This document shows, piece by piece, positions 42,256 to 50,715 of a DNA stretch of 64,000 bases; position 1 is the stretch's first letter, and each line of letters opens with the position of its first letter. The notes under the pieces were generated by a model. That model saw nothing but the letters and a program-made list of their open reading frames with translations, had not been told where the DNA came from and did no database searches. The stretch lies in the NCBI GenBank assembly GCA_004553495.1, contig SFLE01000003.1, positions 1-64,000 on the forward strand. Reading direction: 5' to 3'. The DNA is from Clostridiales bacterium (GTDB taxonomy: Bacteria; Bacillota; Clostridia; Oscillospirales; Oscillospiraceae). Both the position numbers and the translations under genes were made by a program.

Positions 42256-42597
42256 TCATTTCTCAGAATTTTGTATGTCAATTAGATCTTTGCTGTAATA
42301 GCGGTAAATTATAGCCGAAGCTGAGTCAAAGCTCTCGGAGTCGATGACGATAACGACCTTGCCGTTTTCGATGCGGCAGTCCTCAATGCCGTCGAGCAGC
42401 GGCAGCATATTCGTCTCAAGCTCCTGCTCAAGCTCGTCTATGTGCTCGGAGTAGTACTCGTTGGTGTTCGGTCTCTCATAGTCCTCAAGCGGGGGCTTAG
42501 CCGAAAAACAGAATACCAGAAACAGCACGAAAAGCAGCAGAAACATAACGCAGCCTATAGGCTTTATCGCTTTCACGAAGCTCTCGCCCGCAGTCAT
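42256..42597 (-). CDS. Hypothetical single-pass membrane protein
   Basis: 113 aa. One membrane helix (about 14-33, IGCVMFLLLFVLFLVFCFSA) after a short N-terminus, then an acidic soluble domain of about 75 residues (EHIDELEQELETNMLPLLDGIEDCRIENGKVVIVIDSESF). No recognised family. Its start overlaps the stop of the 104-aa gene (ATGA) and it sits nine bases before nadE, so it is in the glyS-nadE operon. Confidence 0.6.
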   Translation of the reverse strand: MTAGESFVKAIKPIGCVMFLLLFVLFLVFCFSAKPPLEDYERPNTNEYYSEHIDELEQELETNMLPLLDGIEDCRIENGKVVIVIDSESFDSASAIIYRYYSKDLIDIQNSEK

Positions 42598-42908
42598 GAT
42601 GCCACCTCCGAGTAATAAAAATGCTTGCGTATGTAGTACTGGATGCAGTCAAACTGATCCTTTTTGTCCGAAAGCCCGTCGCTGAGCTCGGTGGCTACCC
42701 CTCCGTTATCAAGATAGAAACCGTTTGAGTTTACGACCGGAAGCTCGTCGCGGTAGCTGTTTGTGAGCTTCATGTACGCAGGTCCGTCCCAGCCGAGCAG
42801 CGTGAGCAATCCGTAATTCCACAGATAGAACGCAAACCGGCGTTTTGGAGCGGCACCGGCGGAAATATCGGTGCCGAACAGAAAGCTTTTTTGCTTGCTT
42901 TCAACCAT
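42594..42908 (-). CDS. Hypothetical protein
   Basis: 104 aa, soluble, with aromatic-rich RRFAFYLWNYGLLTLLGWDGPAYMKL and QFDCIQYYIRKHFYYSE. No recognised family, no membrane helix of sufficient length. Located 10 bp after glyS and overlapping the next gene by 4 bp. Coding status is supported by tight operon packing. Confidence 0.55.
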   Translation of the reverse strand: MVESKQKSFLFGTDISAGAAPKRRFAFYLWNYGLLTLLGWDGPAYMKLTNSYRDELPVVNSNGFYLDNGGVATELSDGLSDKKDQFDCIQYYIRKHFYYSEVAS

Positions 42909-42918
42909 TGCGGAGGCC

Positions 42919-44343
42919 TTAGAATTTCACTCTCTCGGCGATGTAGTCTCTTACCTCGCTGATGGGGATGCGGACCTGCTGCATGGTGTCGCGCTCGCGG
43001 ATTGTGACGCAGTGGTCGGCCTCGTCGGTCTCGGTGCCTACGGTGTTGAAGTCGAAGGTGATGCAGAACGGAGTGCCGATCTCGTCCTCGCGGCGGTAGC
43101 GCTTGCCGATGGAGCCAGTCTCGTCGTAATCGACCATGAACTCCTTGCTCAGCTCGGCGTACAGCTCCATTGCCGGACTCGTGAGTATCTCCTTTTTGCT
43201 CAGCGGCAGGATGGCGCACTTAAACGGCGCAAGCGCAGGATGCAGATGCAGAACGGTGCGGACATCGTCGTTGCCCTTCTTGTCCTGACCGACGACCTCC
43301 TCGTCGTATGCCTCGCACAGGAAAGCCAGCGCAACGCGGTCGCAGCCGAGCGACGGCTCTATGACATAGGGAATGTAATGCTCGTTGGTGTCCTGATCGA
43401 AATAGGTCAGGTCCTTGCCGGATGCCTCCTGATGACGGCCGAGGTCGTAATCGGTGCGGTCGGCAATGCCCCACAGCTCGCCCCAGTCGGTGAACGGGAA
43501 AGCGTATTCGATATCGGTGGTAGCGCGGGAGTAGAATGCCAGCTCCGCGGGCTCGTGATTGCGCAGACGCAGATGCTCCTCGCTTATGCCGAGCGAGAGC
43601 AGCCAGTTTTTGCAGTAGTCTTTCCAGTATGCAAACCACTCAAGGTCGGTGCCGGGCTTGCAGAAGAACTCGCACTCCATCTGCTCAAACTCGCGGGTGC
43701 GGAAGGTGAAGTTGCCCGGAGTGATCTCGTTGCGGAACGCCTTGCCGACCTGGCATACGCCGAACGGCAGCTTTTTGCGGGTGGTGCGCTGTATATTTGA
43801 AAAGTTTACGAAAATGCCCTGAGCGGTCTCGGGACGCAGATAGCAGGTGGAGCTGGAGTCCTCGGTAACGCCGATGGCGGTTTTGAACATGAGGTTAAAC
43901 TTGCGGATGGGGGTGAAATCGTGTTTGCCGCACATGGGGCAGATGATATCCTCGTGCGAGGCGATAAACTCGTCCATCTCGTCAAAGCTCATCGCATCGA
44001 CATTGACCTCGTGGTGCTCGTCGCCTATGAGCTTGTCCGCGCGGTGGCGCGCTTTGCAGGCGCGGCAGTCGAGCAGGGGGTCAGAGAAGCTGGAGACATG
44101 ACCCGTGGTCACCCATGTCTGGGGATTCATGATGATGGCGGCATCGAGCCCGACATTGTAGGGGCTTTCCTGCACGAACTTCTTGAGCCATGCCTTTTTG
44201 ACATTGTTCTTGAACTCAACGCCGAGAGGACCGTAGTCCCAGGAGTTTGCAAGACCGCCGTATATCTCGCTTCCGGGATACACAAAACCGCGGTTTTTGC
44301 ACAGGGCAACGATCTTATCCATTGTTTTTTCGCTATGTTTCAT
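42919..44343 (-). CDS. glyS: Glycyl-tRNA synthetase (dimeric, class II)
   Basis: 474 aa from the ATG at 44343 (GGAAAGGACGG upstream). Begins [21 protein letters not shown] and contains class II motif 2 ([37 protein letters not shown]) and motif 3 near [14 protein letters not shown], with a C-terminal anticodon-binding domain ([15 protein letters not shown]...). This is the single-chain alpha-2 type, not the alpha2-beta2 GlyQ/GlyS type. First gene of an operon with two hypothetical genes and nadE. The leader is too short for a T-box. Confidence 0.96.
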   Translation of the reverse strand: MKHSEKTMDKIVALCKNRGFVYPGSEIYGGLANSWDYGPLGVEFKNNVKKAWLKKFVQESPYNVGLDAAIIMNPQTWVTTGHVSSFSDPLLDCRACKARHRADKLIGDEHHEVNVDAMSFDEMDEFIASHEDIICPMCGKHDFTPIRKFNLMFKTAIGVTEDSSSTCYLRPETAQGIFVNFSNIQRTTRKKLPFGVCQVGKAFRNEITPGNFTFRTREFEQMECEFFCKPGTDLEWFAYWKDYCKNWLLSLGISEEHLRLRNHEPAELAFYSRATTDIEYAFPFTDWGELWGIADRTDYDLGRHQEASGKDLTYFDQDTNEHYIPYVIEPSLGCDRVALAFLCEAYDEEVVGQDKKGNDDVRTVLHLHPALAPFKCAILPLSKKEILTSPAMELYAELSKEFMVDYDETGSIGKRYRREDEIGTPFCITFDFNTVGTETDEADHCVTIRERDTMQQVRIPISEVRDYIAERVKF

Positions 44344-44718
44344 TTTTCCGTCCTTTCCCGCGGCTGGCTGCCGCAGCAAAACAATATAATATATAGTATT
44401 ACCTACAAATTGTAACTATATCATCCGTCGCGATTTTTGGCAATACAGTGTCAAAACATAAACTAAAAGCTTTCTTAACGCCGAAATGCGGCGAAAGCAT
44501 TCCGAGAGGGAATGCAATGTATGAATATTTGTGCAATAATAGACATTCGCGTTATACAAAACAGCGAAACTGAGTAAGAATATGTGCAATTTTTATAAGC
44601 GGCGATGAAAAAAACGGCGGTTTCATTCAATATTCTGTTTACAAATCGGTTGAATTATGATTAAATAGCATGGTAAAATGTCTTACAGTAGCATTTTCAT
44701 AACAGGAGGAAAATAATA
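44344..44718. other. Intergenic region between glyS and the aminotransferase gene
   Basis: 375 bp, AT-rich. It contains the glyS promoter, two small hairpins on plus (CGCCG-aaatg-CGGCG near 44481-44495 and GCATTCC-gagag-GGAATGC at 44498-44516) without a T-tract, and a weak TTGAAT-N18-TAAAAT promoter candidate for the aminotransferase (about 44653-44682). No ORF seen. Confidence 0.5.
44415..44443 (-). promoter_or_regulatory. Sigma-A promoter of glyS operon
   Basis: On the minus strand TTGCCA (44443-44438), 17-bp spacer, TATAGT (44420-44415); about 65 nt of leader to the glyS ATG. Confidence 0.65.
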
Positions 44719-45906
44719 ATGATCAAGTTTTCAAGCAGAATGAACCTTCTCAAGGGTTCCGCTATCCGTGAGCTGCTGGCACTTGCCAACAAGCCCGAGA
44801 TCCTCTCGTTTGCAGGCGGCATGCCCGCACCCGAGCTCTTCCCCGTTGACAAGATAAAGGCTGCTACCGATGCAGTTATGGACGAGAAGGGCAGAGTTGC
44901 TCTCCAGTATTCCAGCACCAACGGCTTCGAGCACTTCCGTCAGCAGATCGCTGACCGCATGGAAGCAAAGCTCAACATCAAGACCAGCGCAGACAACATC
45001 CTCGTGACCTCCGGCTCCCAGCAGGGTCTGGATTATTCGGCTCGCGTTTTCTGCGACAAGGGCGATGTTATCATCATCGAGAGCCCGTCCTACCTCGGCG
45101 CACTCAACGCATTCAAGGCATGTGAGCCCAACTTCGTCGCTATCCCCACCGACGGCGACGGCATGATCATGGAAGAGCTCGAAAAGGTTCTTGCCACTAC
45201 CGAGAATGTCAAGATGATCTATGTCATCCCCGACTTCCAGAACCCCTCCGGCCGCACCTGGCCGCTCGAGCGCCGCAAGCAGTTCATGGAGATCGTAAAT
45301 AAGTACGAGATCCCCGTTGTTGAGGATAACCCCTACGGCGAGCTCCGCTTCGAGGGCGAGTACCTGCCCGCACTCAAGAGCATGGACACCAAGGGTCTTG
45401 TCGTTTTCCTCGGCACCTTCTCCAAGATCCTTGCTCCCGGCTACCGTCTCGGCTGGGTCTGCGCAGACGGTGAGATCCTCCAGAAGTACAACTTCCTCGC
45501 TCAGGCCGCATCTCTGCAGGCTTCCACCGAGGCTCAGCTCGTTGTCTCCAAGTTCATCGATATGTACGACCTCGACGAGCATGTTGCATCCATCAAGGAG
45601 TGCTACCGCAAGCGCCGCGATGTCATGATAGAGACCATGGAGAAGGAGTTCCCGCCCGAGGCGAAGTTCACTCACCCCAACGGCGGTCTGTTCACCTGGG
45701 TCGAGCTGCCTGAGTACATCAACACCAACGAGATGGCAAAGCAGTGCCTGGCACGCAACGTTGCTTACGTTCCCGGCGACGGCTTCTTCCCCGATGCAGG
45801 TCATAACAACTGCATCCGCCTGAACTACTCCTGCATGCCCGAAGAGAAGATCGTAAAGGGCATGACCATCCTCGGCCAGGTCATCAAAGAGAATCTGAAG
45901 AAGTAA
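44719..45906 (+). CDS. PLP-dependent aminotransferase (class I/II, 2-aminoadipate/LysN-like)
   Basis: 395 aa. PLP-binding Lys236 in LGTFSKILAPG, with Asn175 (PDFQNPSG), Asp203/Tyr206 (EDNPYGELR) and Arg243 (GYRLGW). Closest pattern is the fold-type I subgroup of 2-aminoadipate or aromatic/branched-chain transaminases without a DNA-binding domain. Codons are strongly biased to C-ending and AAG forms, more than in neighbouring genes, indicating high expression. AGGAGGA RBS, own terminator, so monocistronic. Confidence 0.9.
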   Translation: MIKFSSRMNLLKGSAIRELLALANKPEILSFAGGMPAPELFPVDKIKAATDAVMDEKGRVALQYSSTNGFEHFRQQIADRMEAKLNIKTSADNILVTSGSQQGLDYSARVFCDKGDVIIIESPSYLGALNAFKACEPNFVAIPTDGDGMIMEELEKVLATTENVKMIYVIPDFQNPSGRTWPLERRKQFMEIVNKYEIPVVEDNPYGELRFEGEYLPALKSMDTKGLVVFLGTFSKILAPGYRLGWVCADGEILQKYNFLAQAASLQASTEAQLVVSKFIDMYDLDEHVASIKECYRKRRDVMIETMEKEFPPEAKFTHPNGGLFTWVELPEYINTNEMAKQCLARNVAYVPGDGFFPDAGHNNCIRLNYSCMPEEKIVKGMTILGQVIKENLKK

Positions 45907-45926
45907 TTCAGTACCTAAGCTAATGA

Positions 45927-45962
45927 AAACCCTCCTGCTCGACCGAGCAGGAGGGTTTTTGC
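45927..45962 (+). terminator. Strong terminator after aminotransferase gene
   Basis: AAACCCTCCTGCTC-gacc-GAGCAGGAGGGTTTTT, 14-bp stem. Confidence 0.9.
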
Positions 45963-46074
45963 GTATAGGGATATAAACTGTGGTTTTCGGTAAAATTAAT
46001 ATTACTGCAATTTGCGGTAAATGTCAATACAACAAAACGCGGTATAATATCCTTATCCCGTTGGAGGTGGTGGT

Positions 46075-46287
46075 ATGTACCCCCGTATACGGGATCTGCG
46101 AGAGGACAGAGACCTCAAGCAGAGGGAAGTGGCGGCGTTTTTGAACTGCTCTCAGCAGGTTTACAGCAACTATGAGCTCGGGCAGCGGGATGTGCCAAGT
46201 GAAACACTCATCCGGCTTTCCCGACTTTACAATGTTTCGGTGGACTATATCCTCGGCTTGACGGACGAGCCGAAGGCTTATAGATAG
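46075..46287 (+). CDS. Small XRE-family HTH regulator
   Basis: 70 aa consisting almost only of a Cro/C1-type HTH (IRDLREDRDLKQREVAAFLNCSQQVYSNYELGQRDVP and LYNVSVDYILGLTDEP). GGAGGTGG RBS. Such single-domain regulators are common in Clostridia. It lies directly upstream of a candidate small RNA, with no recognisable target otherwise. Confidence 0.88.
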   Translation: MYPRIRDLREDRDLKQREVAAFLNCSQQVYSNYELGQRDVPSETLIRLSRLYNVSVDYILGLTDEPKAYR

Positions 46288-46336
46288 ATTATCGCGGCAA
46301 CTTTACAAAAAGGTTTAAACAAATCTGTAAAAAGTG

Positions 46337-46365
46337 TTGCAATTGCTGAATGAGCATGATATATT
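46337..46365 (+). promoter_or_regulatory. Promoter of candidate small RNA
   Basis: TTGCAA (46337-46342), 17-bp spacer, TATATT (46360-46365). Confidence 0.6.
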
Positions 46366-46370
46366 ATTAA

Positions 46371-46438
46371 CGATATTCAGGGTCGCGTCCCCCCGTGATC
46401 CTGTCTCCCGAGGTCCGCGGACTTCGGGAGATTTTTTT
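46371..46438 (+). ncRNA. Candidate ~68-nt small RNA with C-rich loop
   Basis: Starts about six bases after the -10 box. Hairpin 1: CAGGGTCgCG-TCCCCC-CGtGATCCTG (46378-46403). Hairpin 2: TCTCCCGAgGTCC-gc-GGACtTCGGGAGA (46404-46431) followed by TTTTTTT, an intrinsic terminator. No ORF with a ribosome binding site fits between. C-rich apical loops of this kind occur in small RNAs that pair with Shine-Dalgarno regions. No known family was recognised with confidence; expression is predicted only. Confidence 0.6.
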
Positions 46439-46502
46439 GTTGCCCTCGGTTCGATTATGTGCTAAATTATTTCCGTCATCAAAAACAAAGGAGATAACCA
46501 AA

Positions 46503-46889
46503 ATGGAAATAGGCATAAAAGGCAAGGTTGAGACCGTAGTCAACGAGAACAACACCGCAAAATTCGTCGGCAGCGGCTCGCTGGATGTTTTTGCAACTCC
46601 CAGCATGGTCGGGCTCATGGAGCAGGCGGCACAGATGTCCGTTGCTCCGTATCTTGAAGAGGGTCAGGGCACCGTCGGTACCAAGCTCGAGATCACCCAC
46701 GATGCCGCAACGCCTCTGGGCATGAAGGTCTGGGCCGAGAGCGAGCTTATCGAGGTCGACCGCCGCAAGCTCGTTTTCGAGGTCAAGGCGTTTGACGAGT
46801 GCGGTCAGATAGGCGCCGGCAGACACGAGCGCTTTATCATCGACAACGCCAAGTTCATTGCTAAGGCAAACGCCAAGGGCGCAAAGTGA
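46503..46889 (+). CDS. FlK-like acyl-CoA thioesterase family protein
   Basis: 128 aa from the ATG at 46503 (AAAGGAG RBS). Hot-dog-fold thioesterase resembling fluoroacetyl-CoA thioesterase FlK: SLDVFATPSMVGLMEQAAQMSV carries the Thr/Glu catalytic pair and VGTKLEITHDAATPLGMKVWAESEL the following strand. Most such proteins hydrolyse unknown acyl-CoA substrates. The downstream ATPase gene begins in its stop codon (TGATG). Confidence 0.85.
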   Translation: MEIGIKGKVETVVNENNTAKFVGSGSLDVFATPSMVGLMEQAAQMSVAPYLEEGQGTVGTKLEITHDAATPLGMKVWAESELIEVDRRKLVFEVKAFDECGQIGAGRHERFIIDNAKFIAKANAKGAK

Positions 46890-47596
46890 TGAAACATTTT
46901 GTTGTACTAATCGGCAATTACGGCTCCGGCAAAACGGAGATCGCAATAAACCTCGCGGTAAACTCTGCGGCAAAGGGGCTGAACACACTCGTTATCGACC
47001 TTGATAAGGTAAACGATTATTTCCGCATGAGCGACAGGGTGGATGTGCTCAAGGAGAGCCATGTAAACCTCGTATCGCCCACCTTTGCCGGACAGGGAGT
47101 CACACCGAGCAATATGTCCGCCGCGGTCGCGTCAGCGTTCGACGGCGATTGGGATCTGTGCATTTTCGATGTCGGCGGCGACGCAGCCGGCGCAATGTCG
47201 CTAGGCAGGTATCACACGGATTTTGCCGCGCTCAGTCCCGAGCAGCTTGAGGTGTACGACATAGTCAATGTGTTCCGTCCTATGTCCGAAAGTCCGGAGA
47301 AGATAATCCGGCTCAAGGAGGAGATGGAGGGCTTTGCCCGCCTTAAGGTCACGGGCTTTGTCAACAACTCAAACCTTTTGAACTTCGCCAGTGCGGACGA
47401 TATTCGTCAGGGCTACGATGTGCTGAAGGAGACGAGCGACATGACCGGCATCCCCATTGCCCATACCACGGGGCGCAAGGAGTTTCTCAACGAGTTCCTT
47501 GCCGACGGCAGGGATGAGAAGTATATCGGAGAGCCCATCGGACTTGAGACATATATGCACCGTTCGTGGGAAGCCTTCACAAACCTCGGATTATAA
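46889..47596 (+). CDS. P-loop ATPase, ParA/MinD-like
   Basis: 235 aa. N-terminal FVVLIGNYGSGKTEIAINLAV is a Walker A motif of the G-x4-GK(T) type, with IDLDKVNDYFR and a later IFDVGGDAAGAMSLGRY (Walker B/switch). Similar to the CobQ/ParA-like ATPases found beside enzyme genes in anaerobes. It starts in the stop codon of the thioesterase gene, so co-translation is likely. Function unknown. Terminator follows. Confidence 0.75.
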   Translation: MKHFVVLIGNYGSGKTEIAINLAVNSAAKGLNTLVIDLDKVNDYFRMSDRVDVLKESHVNLVSPTFAGQGVTPSNMSAAVASAFDGDWDLCIFDVGGDAAGAMSLGRYHTDFAALSPEQLEVYDIVNVFRPMSESPEKIIRLKEEMEGFARLKVTGFVNNSNLLNFASADDIRQGYDVLKETSDMTGIPIAHTTGRKEFLNEFLADGRDEKYIGEPIGLETYMHRSWEAFTNLGL

Positions 47597-47628
47597 AAAA
47601 TTCGGAGCATCAGCTCCGAATTTTTTTT
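47595..47628 (+). terminator. Bidirectional terminator
   Basis: AAAAATTCGGAGC-atca-GCTCCGAATTTTTTTT between the convergent ATPase and DUF4037 genes. Confidence 0.9.
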
Positions 47629-48550
47629 ATCCTTCCATTACATGAAGCGCGCGTATAGCGGCGTTTTCTATATGGCTTTGAACATGAAACGCCTGCTTTT
47701 CAAGCGATGTCGAGGAAATGCAGCTGAGCCCCTGCGAGCGGAGCTCCGGAACTATGTGGGCTGCAATGTCCTCTATAATATCCGCCTTGAGCCGCTGACC
47801 GGCAGCATCGTTTTCCGCCGTGAGCAGAAACTCGAGCGAGTCGGCAAGATCGCTCAGCACCGAAAGCGTGCGAACGCCGCGCAGGAGCCATTTGTAATAC
47901 GGCGCGTACCTGCGGTCGAGCAGGAACAAAAGCTGCGCCGTGTTGGAAACAAACTCGCTTATTGCGAGCATCGCCGCGCCCTCCTCGCCGTGGGCAAGGC
48001 AGCGGGTGTAGTTATATTGCCCCGACTGCGCCATGAGTGCGAGGCGTGCCGATATGCGCTTGCGGCGCACATCCTCGGGCATACCGTGCGCTATCGTAGC
48101 CCGAATGTGCGAAAACTGTCCGAGGTCATCCCGAAACATTTCGCCGTTCACCGCCTGTGCAAGCGAGTATGAGGGCAGGTACAGCCAGTCCTGCCATGTC
48201 TGCGGCGCACCGGCAGCGCCGGTGAAGCGGCGGTAAAAATCGCTTATGCGCATAACGCCGGTGCCCGCGGTGCCGAGAAGCGATGCCTGCGAGGTGCGCG
48301 CGCCGACGAGCCTGCGGTACTCCCGGGCGAGGGCAACGCCTATCCTCTCGTCGTCCTCATCGGTAAGCCACAGGCAGAAGCCCTGCTCAAAATCATGGTC
48401 GCGCGAAATTTCATCGTCAAAGCCGAAGCATTGCGAGCCGCTTCCGGCAAGTCCGACGGCAATGCGGGCTTCATACTCCGGAAAGCGCTCGCGTATCATG
48501 GCTCTGCCTTTTTCCTCATAGAATGCCCGCGCCTGCTCAAGTCCCTTCAT
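47627..48550 (-). CDS. DUF4037 nucleotidyltransferase-like protein
   Basis: 307 aa from the ATG at 48550 (GGAGGCG RBS). The segment GLAGSGSQCFGFDDEISRDHDF near residues 32-55 is the DUF4037 hallmark, a nucleotidyltransferase-fold GS...DxD pattern; FCLWLTDED follows. The C-terminal part is helical (DUF4037 domain: TWQDWLYLPSYSLAQAVNGEMFRDDLGQF...). No biochemical function is established. It overlaps the upstream TPR gene by 14 bp, a pairing I recall as common in Clostridia. Confidence 0.85.
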   Translation of the reverse strand: MKGLEQARAFYEEKGRAMIRERFPEYEARIAVGLAGSGSQCFGFDDEISRDHDFEQGFCLWLTDEDDERIGVALAREYRRLVGARTSQASLLGTAGTGVMRISDFYRRFTGAAGAPQTWQDWLYLPSYSLAQAVNGEMFRDDLGQFSHIRATIAHGMPEDVRRKRISARLALMAQSGQYNYTRCLAHGEEGAAMLAISEFVSNTAQLLFLLDRRYAPYYKWLLRGVRTLSVLSDLADSLEFLLTAENDAAGQRLKADIIEDIAAHIVPELRSQGLSCISSTSLEKQAFHVQSHIENAAIRALHVMEG

Positions 48551-49340
48551 GGCACGCCTCCAATCGCTTTTTGAGTTCGCCGGTATATACGAAAAAGCCG
48601 AGCCGGTCAAAGGTCGGAATACATTTTGACAGCGTGAACGCATGGTAGCCGTCATTTTCGACCTCAGGCACCGTGAGGTATTCATAGGCTCTGTCGATAG
48701 CGTCCTCGACCTTTGCGCTGTCGCCCGTGAGCTCGTACAGCTCGGCAAGGTTGCACCATGTCACCGCCGTATCGTTTTCCGGAGCATTGCAGAAGCGGAT
48801 AATGCTCAGCGCCTTGAAAAAATGCTTCTCGGCGCTTTCGTAGTCACCGGTGTCCTGATAGGCGAGCGCCATGTTGTTGTACAGCCCCGCAAACCGGTAG
48901 TCGTGCGCGTCGAGGTGTTCGGAGTAAACGCGCGAGACATGGCGGAATATCGGCAGCGCCTCGGCGGAGCTGCCGAGAAACTTCATTGTCGTCGCGGCGT
49001 TGAGCATGACCGTTGCGCCGGACACCGTGCCGCCCATGCGGTGCAGCCGGATAAGCTCGAGCCCGCGCTCAACGGCATTTTCGGCGGCTTTTTTGTCACC
49101 CGTGCGCCGGTGCAGCCCCATGAGCTCGCTTTGCAGCGTGAGCTCCGTCCGCCAGTCGCCCGCCTCGTATGCGCGGCTTACCAACAGGTCAAGAAGCTTT
49201 GCGCCGCCAATAAGATCATTGCGATTTAAAAGCGCATCGAGCTCTGCAATGACATTCGGTATATCCACTGCCGTTGGGCAGGGTAAAGTGTCAGGAAAAC
49301 CGGTGTATTGCGATGCATCAAAGCAGCATTTTCTGTCCAT
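48537..49340 (-). CDS. Tetratricopeptide-repeat protein
   Basis: 267 aa from the ATG at 49340 (GAGGTGA RBS). Helical protein with TPR units at about 75-100, 115-150 and 150-230 (for example LYNNMALAYQDTGDYESAEKHFFKALSII and TVTWCNLAELYELTGDSAKVEDAIDRAYEYL). N-terminal FDASQYTGFPDTLPCP is Cys-containing. No signal peptide. It probably provides a protein-interaction scaffold for the DUF4037 protein encoded downstream with a 14-bp overlap. Confidence 0.82.
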   Translation of the reverse strand: MDRKCCFDASQYTGFPDTLPCPTAVDIPNVIAELDALLNRNDLIGGAKLLDLLVSRAYEAGDWRTELTLQSELMGLHRRTGDKKAAENAVERGLELIRLHRMGGTVSGATVMLNAATTMKFLGSSAEALPIFRHVSRVYSEHLDAHDYRFAGLYNNMALAYQDTGDYESAEKHFFKALSIIRFCNAPENDTAVTWCNLAELYELTGDSAKVEDAIDRAYEYLTVPEVENDGYHAFTLSKCIPTFDRLGFFVYTGELKKRLEACHEGT

Positions 49341-49426
49341 GCTATCACCTCGTAAACATTCTACCACTTTTAATACCGCCGCGGTAGTGGCTTGCGCAAC
49401 AGCGGTAATGGGGATATAATGAAGGC

Positions 49427-50065
49427 ATGAAAAATATGCTCATCAAAGTCTTCATATGCGTGCAGTCTGCCATATACCTTGCGTTCACGGCGATGGATCT
49501 GCTGAATGCTTCGGGCAGCAAGACGCTGAAATTTGCCGGAATGCTGCTGTGCCTTGCTTTTTCCGCATATCTGAGCGCGAGCGGCGGCGAGAAAACGGTG
49601 ACATGGGCGATAGGCTTTTCGCTTCTTGCGGATGTGCTTTTGCTGCTGCTTGAGCGGTATTATGCCGTGGGCATCGGGCTGTTCTGCGTGGTTCAGACGG
49701 TGTATTTTCTGCGGATATACCGCGCAAACGGGCACAAAGCCGCAATACCTGCGCGCATTACCGCGTTTTTGGCGGCGATATGCGTGATTGCCGCGCTCAA
49801 AATGATGCAGCCGTTGAATGTTCTGGCTGTAGTCTACTTTACATTTTTCCTATGCAATGTCGTGCAGAGCTACAGTATAAAAAACAGGCTGTTTTCGATC
49901 GGACTGTGCCTGTTTATCTGCTGCGATGTGTGCGTTGGGCTGTATTCACTGCCGCTTGCGGACACGGTCCATGCGCTCGTCGGCATGGGAATGTGGACAT
50001 TTTACCTGCCCTCGCAGGTGCTCATAACGCTATCGGGGAGGGAACCTGATGAACAGGCTGCTTAG
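49427..50065 (+). CDS. YhhN/TMEM86-family membrane protein (lysoplasmalogenase-like)
   Basis: 212 aa, about seven to eight membrane helices. KFAGMLLCLAFSAYLSA, GFSLLADVLLLL (conserved Asp), and the C-terminal LGLYSLPLADTVHALVGMGMWTFYLPSQVLITLS resemble YhhN. Members hydrolyse the vinyl-ether bond of lysoplasmalogens in animals and some bacteria; many anaerobic Clostridia contain plasmalogens. Overlaps the Lit-like gene by 17 bp. Confidence 0.75.
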   Translation: MKNMLIKVFICVQSAIYLAFTAMDLLNASGSKTLKFAGMLLCLAFSAYLSASGGEKTVTWAIGFSLLADVLLLLLERYYAVGIGLFCVVQTVYFLRIYRANGHKAAIPARITAFLAAICVIAALKMMQPLNVLAVVYFTFFLCNVVQSYSIKNRLFSIGLCLFICCDVCVGLYSLPLADTVHALVGMGMWTFYLPSQVLITLSGREPDEQAA

Positions 50066-50684
50066 TGTTTTAATGAGTATAGTAGTTGCGCTCACACTGC
50101 TTACCGGAGCGGTAGCCCTGCCGATACTCGTGCGCCCGTTTTACTATGCGCAGATAGGCCCCCTGGATATCGAACAGAAAAGCGGCATGAGCCGCAGCGA
50201 GATAATAGAAGCCTACGACGATGTGCTCGATTACTGCATCGGCGTAAGGGACGATTTTGCCGCCGGTATACTGCCGTTTTCGCAGTCGGGCGCTGAGCAT
50301 TTTGCTGAGTGCCGCCCGCTGTTTGAGCTCGACCTTGTCCTTTTTGCCGTCGGAATAGCCGCCGTTGTTCTGCTGAAAATAATCGACAGGCGCACACCGC
50401 TTTACCGCTTTCGCGGTCACGGCGCGTCGTTTTGGGGATCTGCCGGACTGTGCGGGCTCTTTGCAGCCGCTGCGGTGTATGCCGCCCTCGATTTCGACAG
50501 GGCGTTCACGGTGTTCCACAAAATATTTTTCCCCGGCAAGGATAACTGGCTGTTCGATCCGGCGACCGAACCGGTCATAAAAATGCTGCCGGAGGAGTTT
50601 TTCCGCAACTGTGCGATACTTATTTTCGCAGCTATCGTTTTGGCGAGCGCGGTTGTCATACTGCTTGACCGAAAAAAGGCTTGA
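50049..50684 (+). CDS. TIGR01906/DUF1461 membrane protein, Lit-like
   Basis: 211 aa with four membrane helices. The conserved extracytoplasmic segment FHKIFFPGKDNWLFDPATEPVIKMLPEEFF and the preceding GAEHFAECRPLF match the family that includes lipoprotein intramolecular transacylase (Lit), which moves an acyl chain within bacterial lipoproteins to make lyso-lipoproteins. The family also has members of unknown role, so Lit activity is probable but not certain. Coupled to the YhhN-like gene; both act on lipids in the membrane. Confidence 0.72.
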   Translation: MNRLLSVLMSIVVALTLLTGAVALPILVRPFYYAQIGPLDIEQKSGMSRSEIIEAYDDVLDYCIGVRDDFAAGILPFSQSGAEHFAECRPLFELDLVLFAVGIAAVVLLKIIDRRTPLYRFRGHGASFWGSAGLCGLFAAAAVYAALDFDRAFTVFHKIFFPGKDNWLFDPATEPVIKMLPEEFFRNCAILIFAAIVLASAVVILLDRKKA

Positions 50685-50709
50685 CACAAAAACGCCAAGC
50701 CTTTATAAT
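50681..50709 (+). promoter_or_regulatory. Consensus sigma-A promoter of the S-layer-protein operon
   Basis: TTGACA (50681-50686), 17-bp spacer, TATAAT (50704-50709): a perfect consensus overlapping the stop codon of the Lit-like gene. Confidence 0.85.
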
Positions 50710-50715
50710 TACGCC

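Noticed and set aside
44344..44443. T-box riboswitch ahead of glyS
   Set aside because: The recognised promoter leaves only about 65 nt of leader, too short for a T-box, and no T-box sequence is seen.
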